Translations under genes and position numbers: made by a program | NCBI GenBank assembly: GCA_937864035.1 | Contig: CALMIO010000011.1 | Location: forward strand, 77,957 to 141,956 | Source: an uncultured Pseudomonadota bacterium | Lineage (GTDB): Bacteria > Bdellovibrionota_C > UBA2361 > CALMIO01 | DNA: 64,000 nt | Reading direction: 5' to 3' | Notes under the pieces: model-generated | What the model saw: the letters and a program-made list of their open reading frames with translations, nothing else | Told to the model about the DNA's origin: nothing | Database searches by the model: none | Shown: one piece after another, positions 9,422-17,774 of the stretch | Layout of the letters: each line of letters begins with the position of its first letter | Numbering within the stretch: the first letter of the stretch is position 1

Positions 9422-10450
9422 TTATTCAGCCCCCTTATTAACCCCAAGTTTTTTTAGCCAACCTTCAAGATCATAAGGATCAATCTGTCCTATAACGCCT
9501 CCTCGCAGTGAGGTCAGCAAAGGAGCCAACTCCCTGCCCAAATAACTCTCCGCGCCCTTTGTCTGAGCAAGAGCAGCCGCCCTCTGCCTGTCTATCTCAG
9601 CTCTAGCTTCGGCGAGCAAAAGATCGCCGGCGGCGATCTTTTCGCGGCGATACAGCTCGCCTTCCGATCGAATAACACGAGCCTTGTTATCCCCCTCAAC
9701 TTTTAATGTTTTAATCTTAGCGTCCCATTCAGCGGCGACCTTTTCAAGTTCAGCCTTAGCTTGAGCCAATAAACTAGCGGCGTTATTAAGTCTCTCCTCT
9801 TGATCTTGAAGATTTTTCTGAAAAATCGCGGTGTCAATCCGCTCCTCAGTGTAGGTGTAACGTCTCAGAAGTACCGCCTCAACACCGATTCCATAAGGAG
9901 AGAGCCTTTTATTGATCTCCCGTTGACTATCTATAATTGCCGCTTCGCGTAAAGCTGGATCGTAAAATTGAGAGGTTGAAAGCCTTCCAAGAGCTTTGCG
10001 CAACTCATTTATAGCAGAGGTTTCTATAGACTGAGTCCATCTATGAGAGTCAATTCCTAAGCCGCGAATTAATTCTGCTGGTCCACCGTGATCCGCTGAA
10101 CGCTCAGCATAAAAGCGATAAAGCAAAGTAATATCAGCTTTAACCCCGGAACCATCGGTTGTTTGAATTTCTACCGAATCACGCACTCGATCACGGTTAT
10201 GGGTTTCACCATCTGCTCTTTCAAGATTAATAGTTTGAACGGTTCTGGGAATAATATGAATCTTTGAGTAAAAAGGAACGCTCCAGTGATACCCAGGAGA
10301 AAGACCCTCATTGGAGAACCCTTGAGATGGGCCAAATGTTATCTGCCTAATACCCATCTGACCGGGCCTAACTATCTCGCCAAAGGTGTAAGCTAGGATT
10401 AAAATCCCGCCGATGAAAATAACAAGAAATAACAGAAGATTTTTTAACAT
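9422..10450 (-). CDS. SPFH/prohibitin-family membrane protein (HflK/prohibitin-like)
   Basis: First member of a tandem SPFH pair. One membrane helix (about 3-23 from ATG 10450) is followed by an SPFH domain that begins FGEIVRPGQMGIRQITFG. A conserved core carries the SYRR-type assembly region, and a coiled coil is rich in Ala, Glu and Arg (about 200-305). The frame opens further upstream but MLKNLLLFLV at 10450 is the natural start and has TATTCT 7 nt before it. The next gene starts 1 nt after this one stops. The two proteins are divergent in sequence, so they are partners rather than recent duplicates. Confidence 0.85.
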   Translation of the reverse strand: MLKNLLLFLVIFIGGILILAYTFGEIVRPGQMGIRQITFGPSQGFSNEGLSPGYHWSVPFYSKIHIIPRTVQTINLERADGETHNRDRVRDSVEIQTTDGSGVKADITLLYRFYAERSADHGGPAELIRGLGIDSHRWTQSIETSAINELRKALGRLSTSQFYDPALREAAIIDSQREINKRLSPYGIGVEAVLLRRYTYTEERIDTAIFQKNLQDQEERLNNAASLLAQAKAELEKVAAEWDAKIKTLKVEGDNKARVIRSEGELYRREKIAAGDLLLAEARAEIDRQRAAALAQTKGAESYLGRELAPLLTSLRGGVIGQIDPYDLEGWLKKLGVNKGAE

Positions 10451-10457
10451 TAGCTCA

Positions 10458-10463
10458 AGAATA
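10458..10463 (-). promoter_or_regulatory. -10-like TATTCT, 7 nt before ATG of the SPFH operon
   Basis: On the minus strand TATTCT is followed by TGAGCTA and then ATG (10450). TTCTCA lies 17 bp upstream, a weak -35 resembling the one before the lytic transglycosylase. It would produce a leaderless transcript for the SPFH-mdh-sucCD run. Confidence 0.42.
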
Positions 10464-10888
10464 ATCAATCTAGAACAAAATGAGAAGAGAGATAGCTAGA
10501 CAAAAATGAGGTCGAAATAACGAAAAAATCATACCTTATGCGGCGCGCTACCCGTTGCCACACTCTACATCAAATCGGCTCTAATACAACTCAAATTCGA
10601 TCCACGTATAAATTTCAAAAACTTATTACACTAACACAAACTTAAACTTATCACCTTTCGAAATCATAAAATTATTACTTCAATAATTTATCACTATTTT
10701 TGGAGTTTATTATATGGTGCCAGTCAGCCGTGTATTTATAAACTAACACGCGTGTCGTTTCTTTTATTTTAATTTAATCTAAAAATAGCTTCGCGCCACA
10801 CATGCCCGTCAAAAATTTTTAGCCGGAAAACTTTCGGCGGAAATTATTTGCCCGGAAATGCTTTTTCTTCAAAAACACCGCAAAATTA
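10464..10888. other. Intergenic stretch without a gene; holds a relic of an IS630 end
   Basis: No credible coding frame. Positions 10557-10591 match the 3' end of the IS630-like remnant at 14917-14952 in inverted orientation (see repeat entry). The rest is AT-rich with scattered short GC blocks around 10730-10860. It separates the SPFH operon (transcribed leftward from 10450) from the 3' end of the M23 peptidase gene. Confidence 0.5.
10557..10591 (+). repeat. Copy of IS630-like transposase tail and terminus
   Basis: Read on the plus strand, this 35-nt stretch matches the minus-strand 14952-14917 stretch: both share TCAAATCGG, then TCTAATACAACT, with a few substitutions and one length difference before that block. 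In the other copy these bases encode the last residues and stop of an IS630-type transposase and the sequence beyond it. Here nothing coding survives, so it is a second, more decayed terminus. Confidence 0.55.
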
Positions 10889-12241
10889 TTAAAACAAATT
10901 GGCAAGTTTTTTATCAAGACGATCTGCAAACCAGATAAAATAAGCAGGATCTCTTGCTTGGCTTCGGTCTAAAACTTCAAAGTGAAGGTGCGGACCCGTG
11001 CTTTCTCCCGAAGAACCAACTCGCCCTATCTGATCACCCCTTTTAATAACCTGACCACTCTTTACAAGCGCCTTAGAAAGATGAGCATAACGAGTTGTGT
11101 ATCGCCCATTATGATCAACTTGTATCATCAAACCATAAGCAGAACTATAGCCAACATAGCTTACCGTTCCATCAGCCACAGAAGAAACCAACGTTCCATA
11201 AGGAGCGGCCAGATCAACTCCTTCATGGAATTTATATCCCCGACCAAATGGAGATCGCCGAATTCCATAACCTGAAGTCAAAAGAGCTTCGCTAAACGGA
11301 GAACCGATCGGGGTTGTTTTCAAAATCGCCGAAATAGAACGAACGTTAGCATAAAGCTCACGCTTAGAAAGTGACTGACTAAGCTGATTAGTAGATAAAC
11401 CTCTAATTGAATCAGACAAATTTGCAATTGAATGAAATCTAAGAAGGGGGTGGCCAAAATCACTTAAAAAAAGAGTCGAGCGAGCCAATTGAAGATTACG
11501 TTTGACTAATGAGCTAGGAGCGCCAATCAATTCTCCGCTTAACTGATCTTTATTAAGCTTATTTAACTTAAGAGAATTAGCGGGCTTATCACTTATAGTG
11601 GTATTTTTTTTAACGCTCTCAATATAACTACCCTTAGAATCAACATTATGATTACTGCGGCTAAAATTCTCTTTCGTTAAATTATAAAGACGAGAAGGCA
11701 TAGAGCCGTTTGCGGAGTTTTTTAAAGAACTCTCCGCACCACCAACCGCGGCGGCGGCAACACCGCTGCATTCTGGTCGAAGAAATCTTGGTGATTTCTC
11801 AATCTCTTGTTGACAAGCTATAAGGTTATTTTTAACAGCCGATGTTTTTACGGGGCGTTCGATTACAATATTATGATCGGCTGAATGATTAATCAGCGCC
11901 AAAATCTCCTCTAACCCCGCCTGCACTCTTTGATCGTAAGCCGATCCTGTAACTAACTCTTGACGAAGCTTAGCAAGTTCCTTGTTTAATTCTTGATTTT
12001 CCCGAGAAAGCTGATTTTTTTCAAATGTCAGGGAACGCACCAACATAAAATTACGGAGTCCATCAAGACTCCCACTCGGCAAAGTCAGTATTGCATACAA
12101 AGAAAGAGAAAGAACAACCAATACAGCGGATATGGTTAGCAAAATATGCTTAAGCGATAAGTTAAGTTTCACCATCCGCAAACCACCGGGTGGAATAACC
12201 CAAAGAAGTAGCCGATGTTTATTGTGATTTAAAATACCCAT
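10889..12241 (-). CDS. M23 family metallopeptidase (LytM domain), membrane-anchored
   Basis: Predicted peptidoglycan endopeptidase or amidase activator. From ATG 12241 it has one membrane helix near 30-55, a coiled-coil stretch (about 70-105, QLSRENQELNKELAKLRQEL), a long low-complexity linker of about 190 residues, and a C-terminal M23 domain over the last 150 residues. Metal-site motifs are intact: GRGYKFHEGVDLAAP (His and Asp) and GPHLHFEVLDRSQARDP (HxH). GYGIRRSPFG marks the domain start. With all ligands present it is probably an active Zn peptidase. It is a single gene flanked by non-coding DNA. TAATCT lies 7 nt before the ATG. Confidence 0.9.
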   Translation of the reverse strand: MGILNHNKHRLLLWVIPPGGLRMVKLNLSLKHILLTISAVLVVLSLSLYAILTLPSGSLDGLRNFMLVRSLTFEKNQLSRENQELNKELAKLRQELVTGSAYDQRVQAGLEEILALINHSADHNIVIERPVKTSAVKNNLIACQQEIEKSPRFLRPECSGVAAAAVGGAESSLKNSANGSMPSRLYNLTKENFSRSNHNVDSKGSYIESVKKNTTISDKPANSLKLNKLNKDQLSGELIGAPSSLVKRNLQLARSTLFLSDFGHPLLRFHSIANLSDSIRGLSTNQLSQSLSKRELYANVRSISAILKTTPIGSPFSEALLTSGYGIRRSPFGRGYKFHEGVDLAAPYGTLVSSVADGTVSYVGYSSAYGLMIQVDHNGRYTTRYAHLSKALVKSGQVIKRGDQIGRVGSSGESTGPHLHFEVLDRSQARDPAYFIWFADRLDKKLANLF

Positions 12242-12248
12242 ATTCCAA

Positions 12249-12254
12249 AGATTA
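12249..12254 (-). promoter_or_regulatory. -10-like TAATCT, 7 nt before ATG of the M23 gene
   Basis: Minus-strand TAATCT, then TTGGAAT, then ATG 12241. No Shine-Dalgarno is present. TTGGTT about 16 bp upstream is a possible -35. Same geometry as at 194, 10458, 44234 and 60354. Confidence 0.4.
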
Positions 12255-12793
12255 TTTAACAATCTTAATTAACCAACGACCTATAAGAACTTTTAGCAAA
12301 CCCATTACTTTAACTAACTTAAACCAACTCTTAACTTGTGTTAGAGTTTATAGAAAAAAGAGCTCATAAAATAAAATTACTAAAAGCCCTCGTTTATTTA
12401 GGGAAACAGTAAAGAAAACGGAGTTAAAAAGAGGATGGGCTGGCAGGAAGTCAGCAATTTTATCAATTTTCTCAGCCACCACATCTGGGCTTGGGGTAGA
12501 TATTTAAGAAAAAACAGCTTCGAGCAGGTAAGGATACCGAAGGCCCGAATTGTTAAGAAAAATTCTCTCTGTTTTCGACTCATAAATTTATAAAAAAATC
12601 ACGGCTTTTAAAAAATTGTCAGACACAAAACTCAGATACAGAACAAAGATAACAATTCGCTAACAAGCTCTTAGCGTAATAAAAACCGATTCCGTTAGCC
12701 TACGAAAAAATCATATCAATAGTCAAGAGTAACAAAATGGATTAAGATATTGAGTTTGTTGATATTTTTTCTACCTAGCTGTAGAAGTGGTTG
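12255..12793. other. Intergenic stretch, no supported gene
   Basis: About 540 bp with two overlapping, opposed short frames (minus 12398-12583, 61 codons; plus 12435-12593, 52 codons). Neither has a good ribosome-binding site or family resemblance, and I do not call either. The rest is AT-rich and unstructured. It probably holds the promoter of the M23 gene near its right-hand start. Confidence 0.4.
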
Positions 12794-14113
12794 CTAAAGA
12801 GCGCTTAAAAACTCAAGTAGGGCGGCGCGCTCTTCAGCAGTCAGTGCCATAAAGGCGGCTCGCGAAGCGGACGCTTCCCCGCCATGCCACAAAATAGCCT
12901 CTTCTATTGTTCTTGCTCTTCCATCGTGGAGAAAGTTTCTTTTTATCTTATCTTGAGTAACATGCCCCAAGCCCCAGAGCGGTGTTGTCCGCCACTCTCT
13001 GCCAGTAGCCTCAAAAACAGCATGCTTATCTGCCAAACCAGCTCCCATGTCATGAAGAAGAAAGTCGGAAAAGGGATGAATCAGCTGGTTTGAGAGTTCC
13101 GGCGCGCTCGGATCATCGCCTGTTAGAAACTCCATGTGATGACATGAGTTGCAACCAACAGCTTGAAAAAGACTCTTGCCCTGCTGAATAATCGGCTCAT
13201 CTTGCCTGCGAGCCTTCGGCACTCCTCCCAACTGCTGATAGACAGTAAGACGATGAAGAATTTCGTCGCTTACTTCCGGAGTTTTGCCCGGCCTAACAAA
13301 CAGAGAGGTGGTCACTCCCATATCGCCAAAAAAAGCGGCGGCGCTCTGCTGTTCAACAGTTGGCTGAGTCGCCTTAAAGCCAAACTTACCCAATCTTTTC
13401 TGACCAGTCCGCAAATCTATGACAAAATTCGGCTTGCCGGAGATCCCGTCGCCATTTAAATCATTAGGATCGGCAAGGGATAAAATACTACTATCAGGTA
13501 TCATATCAATTAGACCCGGACCAATCACCATAGGCGTCATTCTTAAGGAGTGCTTTACAAGGCGGGCATTAAAATTCGGTATTCTAAAAGTTACCGTTGG
13601 TTGTCTTAAGTTATATCTCTTTCCATCCGGATATCTTCCTCTTAGAGATCTCCATGTAAGACGGAGATTAAAAGCTCTTCGAGTAGTATTGGTAGAGAAC
13701 TCCTGAAATTGTCCTGCTCGCAAGCCATCAACTGGAACAGCTCTCGGTACACCATTCGATTTAAGCTTGCCGCGCGAAGCAAAAACAACCATTGTGCTGC
13801 CAAGCTCATTTAGAGCTGGAAACTTAACCGGTCCTCGGCCATTTTCAACATGACATGAGCCGCAAGAACGGTGAACAAAACGAAGTCCTAGACCTTTTGA
13901 TTTAGTAAAAATCCGGTGAAAATCTCCAAAACCAGTCAGCTGTAATGTTTTGCGTTCGCCATCTGGCACATTTGGAGCTGGCAACTGCAAAGCGTTACGC
14001 CCGGGAAATTCCGTTGTCAAATCACCCCCAAGCAGAGATATATCCTGAGCAAAACTCCTAGTAGTAGATAAAAATAAAAGAATATTTGCTGTTAAAAATA
14101 TATAAAAACGCAC
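12794..14113 (-). CDS. Di-haem oxidoreductase family protein (DUF1111)
   Basis: Exported c-type cytochrome-like protein of 439 residues with signal peptide MRFYIFLTANILLFL. Two haem-binding motifs are seen: CGSCH near residue 83, followed by VENGRGP, and CNSCH near 320, followed by MEFLTGDDPSAPEL. DLNGDGISGKPNFV near 217-230 looks like a metal-binding loop, and LLHDMGAGLAD and NFLHDGRARTIEEAILWHGG are typical of the DUF1111 (thiol-oxidoreductase-like, MauG-related) family. Start is GTG 14113, preceded by AGGTGG at a workable distance. The family acts in the periplasm; its electron donors and substrate are unknown. No partner gene is adjacent. Confidence 0.88.
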   Translation of the reverse strand: MRFYIFLTANILLFLSTTRSFAQDISLLGGDLTTEFPGRNALQLPAPNVPDGERKTLQLTGFGDFHRIFTKSKGLGLRFVHRSCGSCHVENGRGPVKFPALNELGSTMVVFASRGKLKSNGVPRAVPVDGLRAGQFQEFSTNTTRRAFNLRLTWRSLRGRYPDGKRYNLRQPTVTFRIPNFNARLVKHSLRMTPMVIGPGLIDMIPDSSILSLADPNDLNGDGISGKPNFVIDLRTGQKRLGKFGFKATQPTVEQQSAAAFFGDMGVTTSLFVRPGKTPEVSDEILHRLTVYQQLGGVPKARRQDEPIIQQGKSLFQAVGCNSCHHMEFLTGDDPSAPELSNQLIHPFSDFLLHDMGAGLADKHAVFEATGREWRTTPLWGLGHVTQDKIKRNFLHDGRARTIEEAILWHGGEASASRAAFMALTAEERAALLEFLSAL

Positions 14114-14364
14114 CCGACCACCTAAAGAGAAATAATATTTTAACTATCTTGATTATTTTAACATAATTGCTAGGTTTCTAGGAGATATTTCGGTATTTTA
14201 TCCAGCTTTCTTAAAGATATTTATCTAGATATATTAGGTAGTTAAAAGACAAAAAAACTCTCTATTATAAATTAAATAGTACTCTGAAACAACCAATAAT
14301 TGATTACTACCGCCACAATAATTTGTTGTGACTGCACAACCCATTGGCGCTTCTAAATATTTTT

Positions 14365-14595
14365 TTAATGATATCTGGTATTATCAGTAGCTGAATCATC
14401 AAGCGTGAGATCGGATACAAGTTGAGACACCTTCTGTTTAATTTGATCAGCGACTGCACATATTAAGGTGGCGGTTTGAGAGATAGCGCCATCTAAATGA
14501 ACGCTCTCTTTAGCAATCCACTCTGCCGAACCACCAAGATATTCAAGTCTAGCGATAATTTCGTTTAATGAGTTTATACTAGTTATATTTTTCAT
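14365..14595 (-). CDS. Small hypothetical protein
   Basis: A 76-residue acidic protein, predicted mostly helical (repeated pattern of Leu/Ile/Val spacing through NSLNEIIARLEYLGGSAEWI and beyond) with one Cys. No family is recognised and no Shine-Dalgarno is visible before ATG 14595. It stands alone at the edge of a decayed region with IS remnants, so it could be a real orphan gene or the end of a degraded one. Confidence 0.45.
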   Translation of the reverse strand: MKNITSINSLNEIIARLEYLGGSAEWIAKESVHLDGAISQTATLICAVADQIKQKVSQLVSDLTLDDSATDNTRYH

Positions 14596-14923
14596 TGCTG
14601 ATTTGACAAAATTTGAAATTAACAGCTTATAGAGTTTGTTATTTTTTTTAAAAATCCCCTCGAATTCAAGATAACTTTAATAATAGATTTAGATGCGCCT
14701 TAAAACATAACAGATCCTAAAAGGAGCAAGGTATTCAAAAACCGCCTTAAAATCGGGAAAGGAGTGTAGTGAACAAAAACAACAAATAATATATACAGCA
14801 AACCCCAAAAAGGATGAGAATTTGTTGAGGTAATAATTTTGTTTTTTGGGGAATGGGATAAGATTAGGTTTGTGTTAGCGCAATAAGTTTTTTAAATTTA
14901 TAGTAGATCTAATCTAAGTTGTA
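14596..14923. other. Non-coding, decayed stretch
   Basis: No intact gene. It contains one copy (about 14716-14787) of a dispersed repeat shared with 53938-54003 and then runs into the IS630 remnant. In one frame the repeat still reads KECSEQKQQ, similar to the KRESSEQKQQ of the intact small gene at 53874-54086, which suggests a dead copy of that gene. Confidence 0.45.
14716..14787 (+). repeat. Dispersed repeat, copy 1 (degenerate)
   Basis: Shares GAACAAAAACAACAAA exactly with 53938-54003, and the flanking 45 bp aligns with small gaps (AAAAGGAG, CGC, TAAA, CGGGA blocks in the same order). Read in frame it resembles part of the small protein at 53874-54086 but is interrupted by stops. Confidence 0.5.
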
Positions 14924-15157
14924 TTAGAACCGATTTGACGCAAGAGCGTGGCAGACTTTTTCAACTAGCTGGTCGATATTTTTAGCATGCCAACCATTAA
15001 AATAGTTAATTTTAATGTAGCGCCAGAGATTTTCAATAGGATTTAGGTCAGGAGAGTATGCTGATGTAGGTAAGATGGGCAAAATTATGCGGGTTTTAAG
15101 TAGCCGTTTTGCGTCAAGTGGCGTTATTCTAACGCCAGAGTTATTGTTCCCCTCGAT
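14924..15157 (-). pseudogene. IS630-family transposase, C-terminal remnant
   Basis: The last 77 codons of a DDE transposase remain: AYSPDLNPIENLWRYIKINY followed by FNGWHAKNID and ending SNRF with TAA at 14924-14926. The SPDLNPIENLW motif carries the third catalytic acidic residue of the IS630/Tc1 type. Upstream the frame meets a TGA at 15158-15160, and the N-terminal two thirds, including the first two catalytic residues, are gone. It cannot be active. A further decayed terminus lies at 10557-10591. No terminal inverted repeat could be defined. Confidence 0.85.
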
Positions 15158-15220
15158 TCAGTTTATCAAAATCAGCTTTTGGCTTTCAGCGAAAAAACAC
15201 CTTTTCACGGAGAACAATAT

Positions 15221-15751
15221 TTAGCCAAAAGACAAAGGCAATCGCACTTCGTCTGTCTTGCAAAAGGCAATAAATTCTTCAGCTGGCAGCTCGACTATCT
15301 TGCGAAAAGCTACCGCCGGATTAACTTTTTCCTGTTTTGCCTTATCAAGCGCAAGTTGCCAAAGCCTAGGGACATCTTGTGCTCCAAGCATTTCATTTTC
15401 AACGGTATCAGCGTATTTTAAAACTGTTCCCTGAAGTTCTCGATCTTTTGGTAATCCTGCGCAAGCAACTATACCAAGAAGCCCTTTTACAGCTTCATGT
15501 AAAAGGTTAGGTAAAAAAACACCTCTTGCGTAAACTGTGTATCCCTACTCTGGTGGAGTGTTATTTTGAAAAAACGACACCCCGCTTACAGGAGCGTTTC
15601 TTGCCATCCGAATAAGATCATCTGTAGAAACGTTGCGTATAAAAGCTTGATGTTGCTTAGTCAAAGACTCAAGGCGTTTCTTGTAATTATCTGGCAGATC
15701 ATCCATTAAGTGAAACATCTCTTCAGCTTTGAAAGCGGCGCCAAGTACCAT
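15221..15751 (-). pseudogene. Unknown gene interrupted by an in-frame amber codon
   Basis: From ATG 15751 the frame reads 68 codons (MVLGAAFKAEEMFHLMDD at the start), meets TAG at 15545-15547, and then stays open in the same frame for 107 further codons to TAA at 15221-15223. Both halves look like genuine protein: the second reads ARGVFLPNLLHEAVKGLLGI and ends TDEVRLPLSFG. I recognise no family. AGGA precedes the ATG at a short distance and an extended -10 (TGTTATAAT) lies about 85 bp upstream. Simplest reading: a nonsense mutation in a decaying gene next to IS remnants. A sequencing error or UAG read-through are alternatives; UAG is a normal stop elsewhere in the window. Confidence 0.65.
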
Positions 15752-15833
15752 GCTTCCTATTAAAAAACGCTTTTCACTAAAAACCTAGTAGCTGGCATAA
15801 AATAAGCCCTTATTTTATTCTCAAAACACATCT

Positions 15834-15839
15834 ATTATA
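15834..15839 (-). promoter_or_regulatory. Possible extended -10 (TGTTATAAT) for the amber gene
   Basis: On the minus strand GTGTTATAATAG gives a consensus TATAAT with the TG extension. TTGACT lies 20 bp upstream, a good -35 but with spacing 2-3 bp too long. A start near 15827 would leave a leader of about 75 nt before ATG 15751. Confidence 0.4.
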
Positions 15840-16372
15840 ACACCTCACAAACGTCTGCTAGTCAAAAATCGGGCGGTGCCCGCAAAATTGAGCAAAAACA
15901 GATCATCGCGAAAGCAACCTTAAAAATCAAAATCTCCCGCCTTACATCTTAGGCGGCAACATTTCAGGCATTGATTATTTGAACAACCCTAGAAACTTTA
16001 GATCAAATTACACCCTCTTTACCGCTCAAATCGTCTAGGATACTTAACAGATTTGTTAACTATCTGTTTAAACTAACCGGATTTTCTGGTTACTAAGCCA
16101 CCTTGCTAACACCAACTCAATGAGAGCGCGCCTATTTCAATAGCGCTCATAACTTTATCAAAATATTTTCAAAGATTTAAATGCTACCTATTTTTTTCTA
16201 AATCGTTTCAACATCTTATGCCAAAGTTTTATCACTCTTTTTCGTACTTACTATAGTAACTCTCGATCAAACCCATATTAGCAAGAGTTACTATACAAAT
16301 TACGTCTCGACCGATAATTACTAACGGAAAAATCGCAATCGGAAAATTTATATATAAGCCTTATTGACCAAG
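15840..16372. other. Intergenic stretch with several inverted repeats, no gene
   Basis: Nothing coding is seen. Small stems lie at about 15868-15882 (CGGGC/GCCCG) and 15943-15961 (CCGCC/GGCGG), with a larger imperfect one near 16122-16150 (AGCGC..CTATT/AATAGCGCT). The TATAGTAACTCT repeat lies at 16248-16295. All are downstream of gltA and upstream of the amber gene. Confidence 0.45.
16248..16295. repeat. Inverted repeat TATAGTAACTCT/AGAGTTACTATA
   Basis: A perfect 12-bp inverted repeat (16252-16263 and 16284-16295) with a 20-bp spacer. The left arm also overlaps a perfect 12-bp palindrome TTACTATAGTAA (16248-16259). It lies about 80 bp beyond the gltA stop. There is no T tract, so it is not a standard terminator; it resembles a pair of protein-binding half sites or mobile-element ends. 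Confidence 0.5.
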
Positions 16373-17662
16373 CTACTGATTATACGAGCGCAACACCGGA
16401 CCTATATAGATCTGCCGCGGTCTGCCTATCTTGCCCTTTTGCTCACCATCATACTCACGAGCTTGCGCCAGCCAACCGGGCAACCTGCCAAGAGCGAACA
16501 TAACCGGAAAAGCCGGCACTGGTATGCCCATGGCGCGATAAATAATACCACTGTAGAAATCAACGTTTGGATAAAGTTTTTTCTCGATAAAATAACTATC
16601 CTTTAGGGCGGCTTCTTCAAGTTGTTTCGCAATATCAAGTAGTGGGTCGCTCGTTTTTAACTTAGCCAACAATTTGTCGCAAGCGTTTTTAATAATTTTA
16701 GCGCGCGGATCGAAATTTTTGTAAACTCGGTGCCCAAAACCCATCAATCTGAATTTAGTTGTTTTATCTTTGGCGAGCTCAACGTATTTTTTGACGTTGC
16801 CACCATCAGCCAAGATCATCTCTAGCATCTCGATTACTTCTTGATTGGCGCCTCCATGTTTAGGCCCCCAAAGAGCGCAGATACCCGCGGCGATGCAAGC
16901 ATAAATGTTAGAGCCGGCGCTACGCACTAAACGAACGGTCGAGGCCGAGCAGTTCTGTTCATGATCAGCGTGCAAAACAAAAAGCATATCAAGCGCTCTT
17001 ACCATTTCGGGATCAGCCTGATATTTTTCACTTGGCACCGAAAACATCATCTTCAAAAAGTTCTCGCAGTAAGAAAGAGAGTTGTCCGGATAAACCATCG
17101 GCTGTCCGATCGATTTTTTATAAGCAAAAGCCGCTATTGTTGGGAGTTTAGCCATTAACCGCAAACAATGCCTATCAAAATTATCTTCATGATTTTCATC
17201 TTCACTCTGATAAAAAGTTGACAAGGAGCTAACAACCGAGCTGAGAATCGCCATTGGGTGAGCGTCTCGCGGAAAACCATTAAAAAATTCTTTAATATCC
17301 TCATGCAGTAGAGAGTGTTTGCGAATCTTGGCAGCAAAATCTTCAAGCTCGGAAGGCGTTGGCAATTCGCCGTATATTAATAGATAGGATGTTTCAAGAA
17401 AGCTAGAGCTTTCAGCGAGCTCCTCAATCGGATAACCCCGATAACGCAAAATGCCTTTCTCGCCATCTATAAAAGTAATAGAGCTCAAGCAACTACCCGT
17501 ATTAACATAACCTGGATCAAACGAGATCAAACCACTGCGCTCACGCAAAGTAGTAATATCAACTCCTCGTTCATTCTCAGAGCCTCGTATAATTTCAAGC
17601 TCTACCTGTTTGTCCTCATAAGAGAGAACTGCTTTACCATCTTTTTTAGGAAAATCTTTCAC
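16373..17662 (-). CDS. gltA: Citrate synthase (type II, Gram-negative hexameric form)
   Basis: Condenses acetyl-CoA with oxaloacetate at the entry of the TCA cycle. The 429-residue length and N-terminal beta domain (residues 1-50, ITTLRERSGLISFDPGYVNT) are those of the type II, NADH-sensitive enzyme. Active-site blocks: VLHADHEQNCSASTVRLVRS near 225-244, CALWGPKHGGANQEVIEML and RLMGFGHRVYKNFDPRAKII near 297-316 with catalytic His, and SGIIYRAMGIP carrying the Asp-equivalent region. Start is GTG 17662, without Shine-Dalgarno. Divergent from the membrane protein at 17775; the 112-bp gap holds both promoters. Confidence 0.96.
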   Translation of the reverse strand: MKDFPKKDGKAVLSYEDKQVELEIIRGSENERGVDITTLRERSGLISFDPGYVNTGSCLSSITFIDGEKGILRYRGYPIEELAESSSFLETSYLLIYGELPTPSELEDFAAKIRKHSLLHEDIKEFFNGFPRDAHPMAILSSVVSSLSTFYQSEDENHEDNFDRHCLRLMAKLPTIAAFAYKKSIGQPMVYPDNSLSYCENFLKMMFSVPSEKYQADPEMVRALDMLFVLHADHEQNCSASTVRLVRSAGSNIYACIAAGICALWGPKHGGANQEVIEMLEMILADGGNVKKYVELAKDKTTKFRLMGFGHRVYKNFDPRAKIIKNACDKLLAKLKTSDPLLDIAKQLEEAALKDSYFIEKKLYPNVDFYSGIIYRAMGIPVPAFPVMFALGRLPGWLAQAREYDGEQKGKIGRPRQIYIGPVLRSYNQ

Positions 17663-17774
17663 TATTGAAGTTAGAAAATTAAGATTTAAAAATCCAAAAA
17701 ACTTCCTACACTAAATATGATGCCATTTAAAAACATTCTGGCTATATTTAAATATAAACGCAATATATTTTGGA

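Noticed and set aside
12398-12593. Opposed frames of 61 (minus) and 52 (plus) codons in the gap after the M23 gene
   Set aside because: They overlap each other, lack ribosome-binding sites and recognisable motifs; at least one must be chance.
15179-15421. 80-codon plus-strand frame near the IS630 remnant
   Set aside because: It is the antisense shadow of the amber-interrupted minus-strand gene, which has far better coding character.
15545-15547. Genome-wide UAG reassignment to explain the in-frame amber
   Set aside because: etfA and other genes here end normally in TAG, so global recoding is not supported; only local read-through remains possible.
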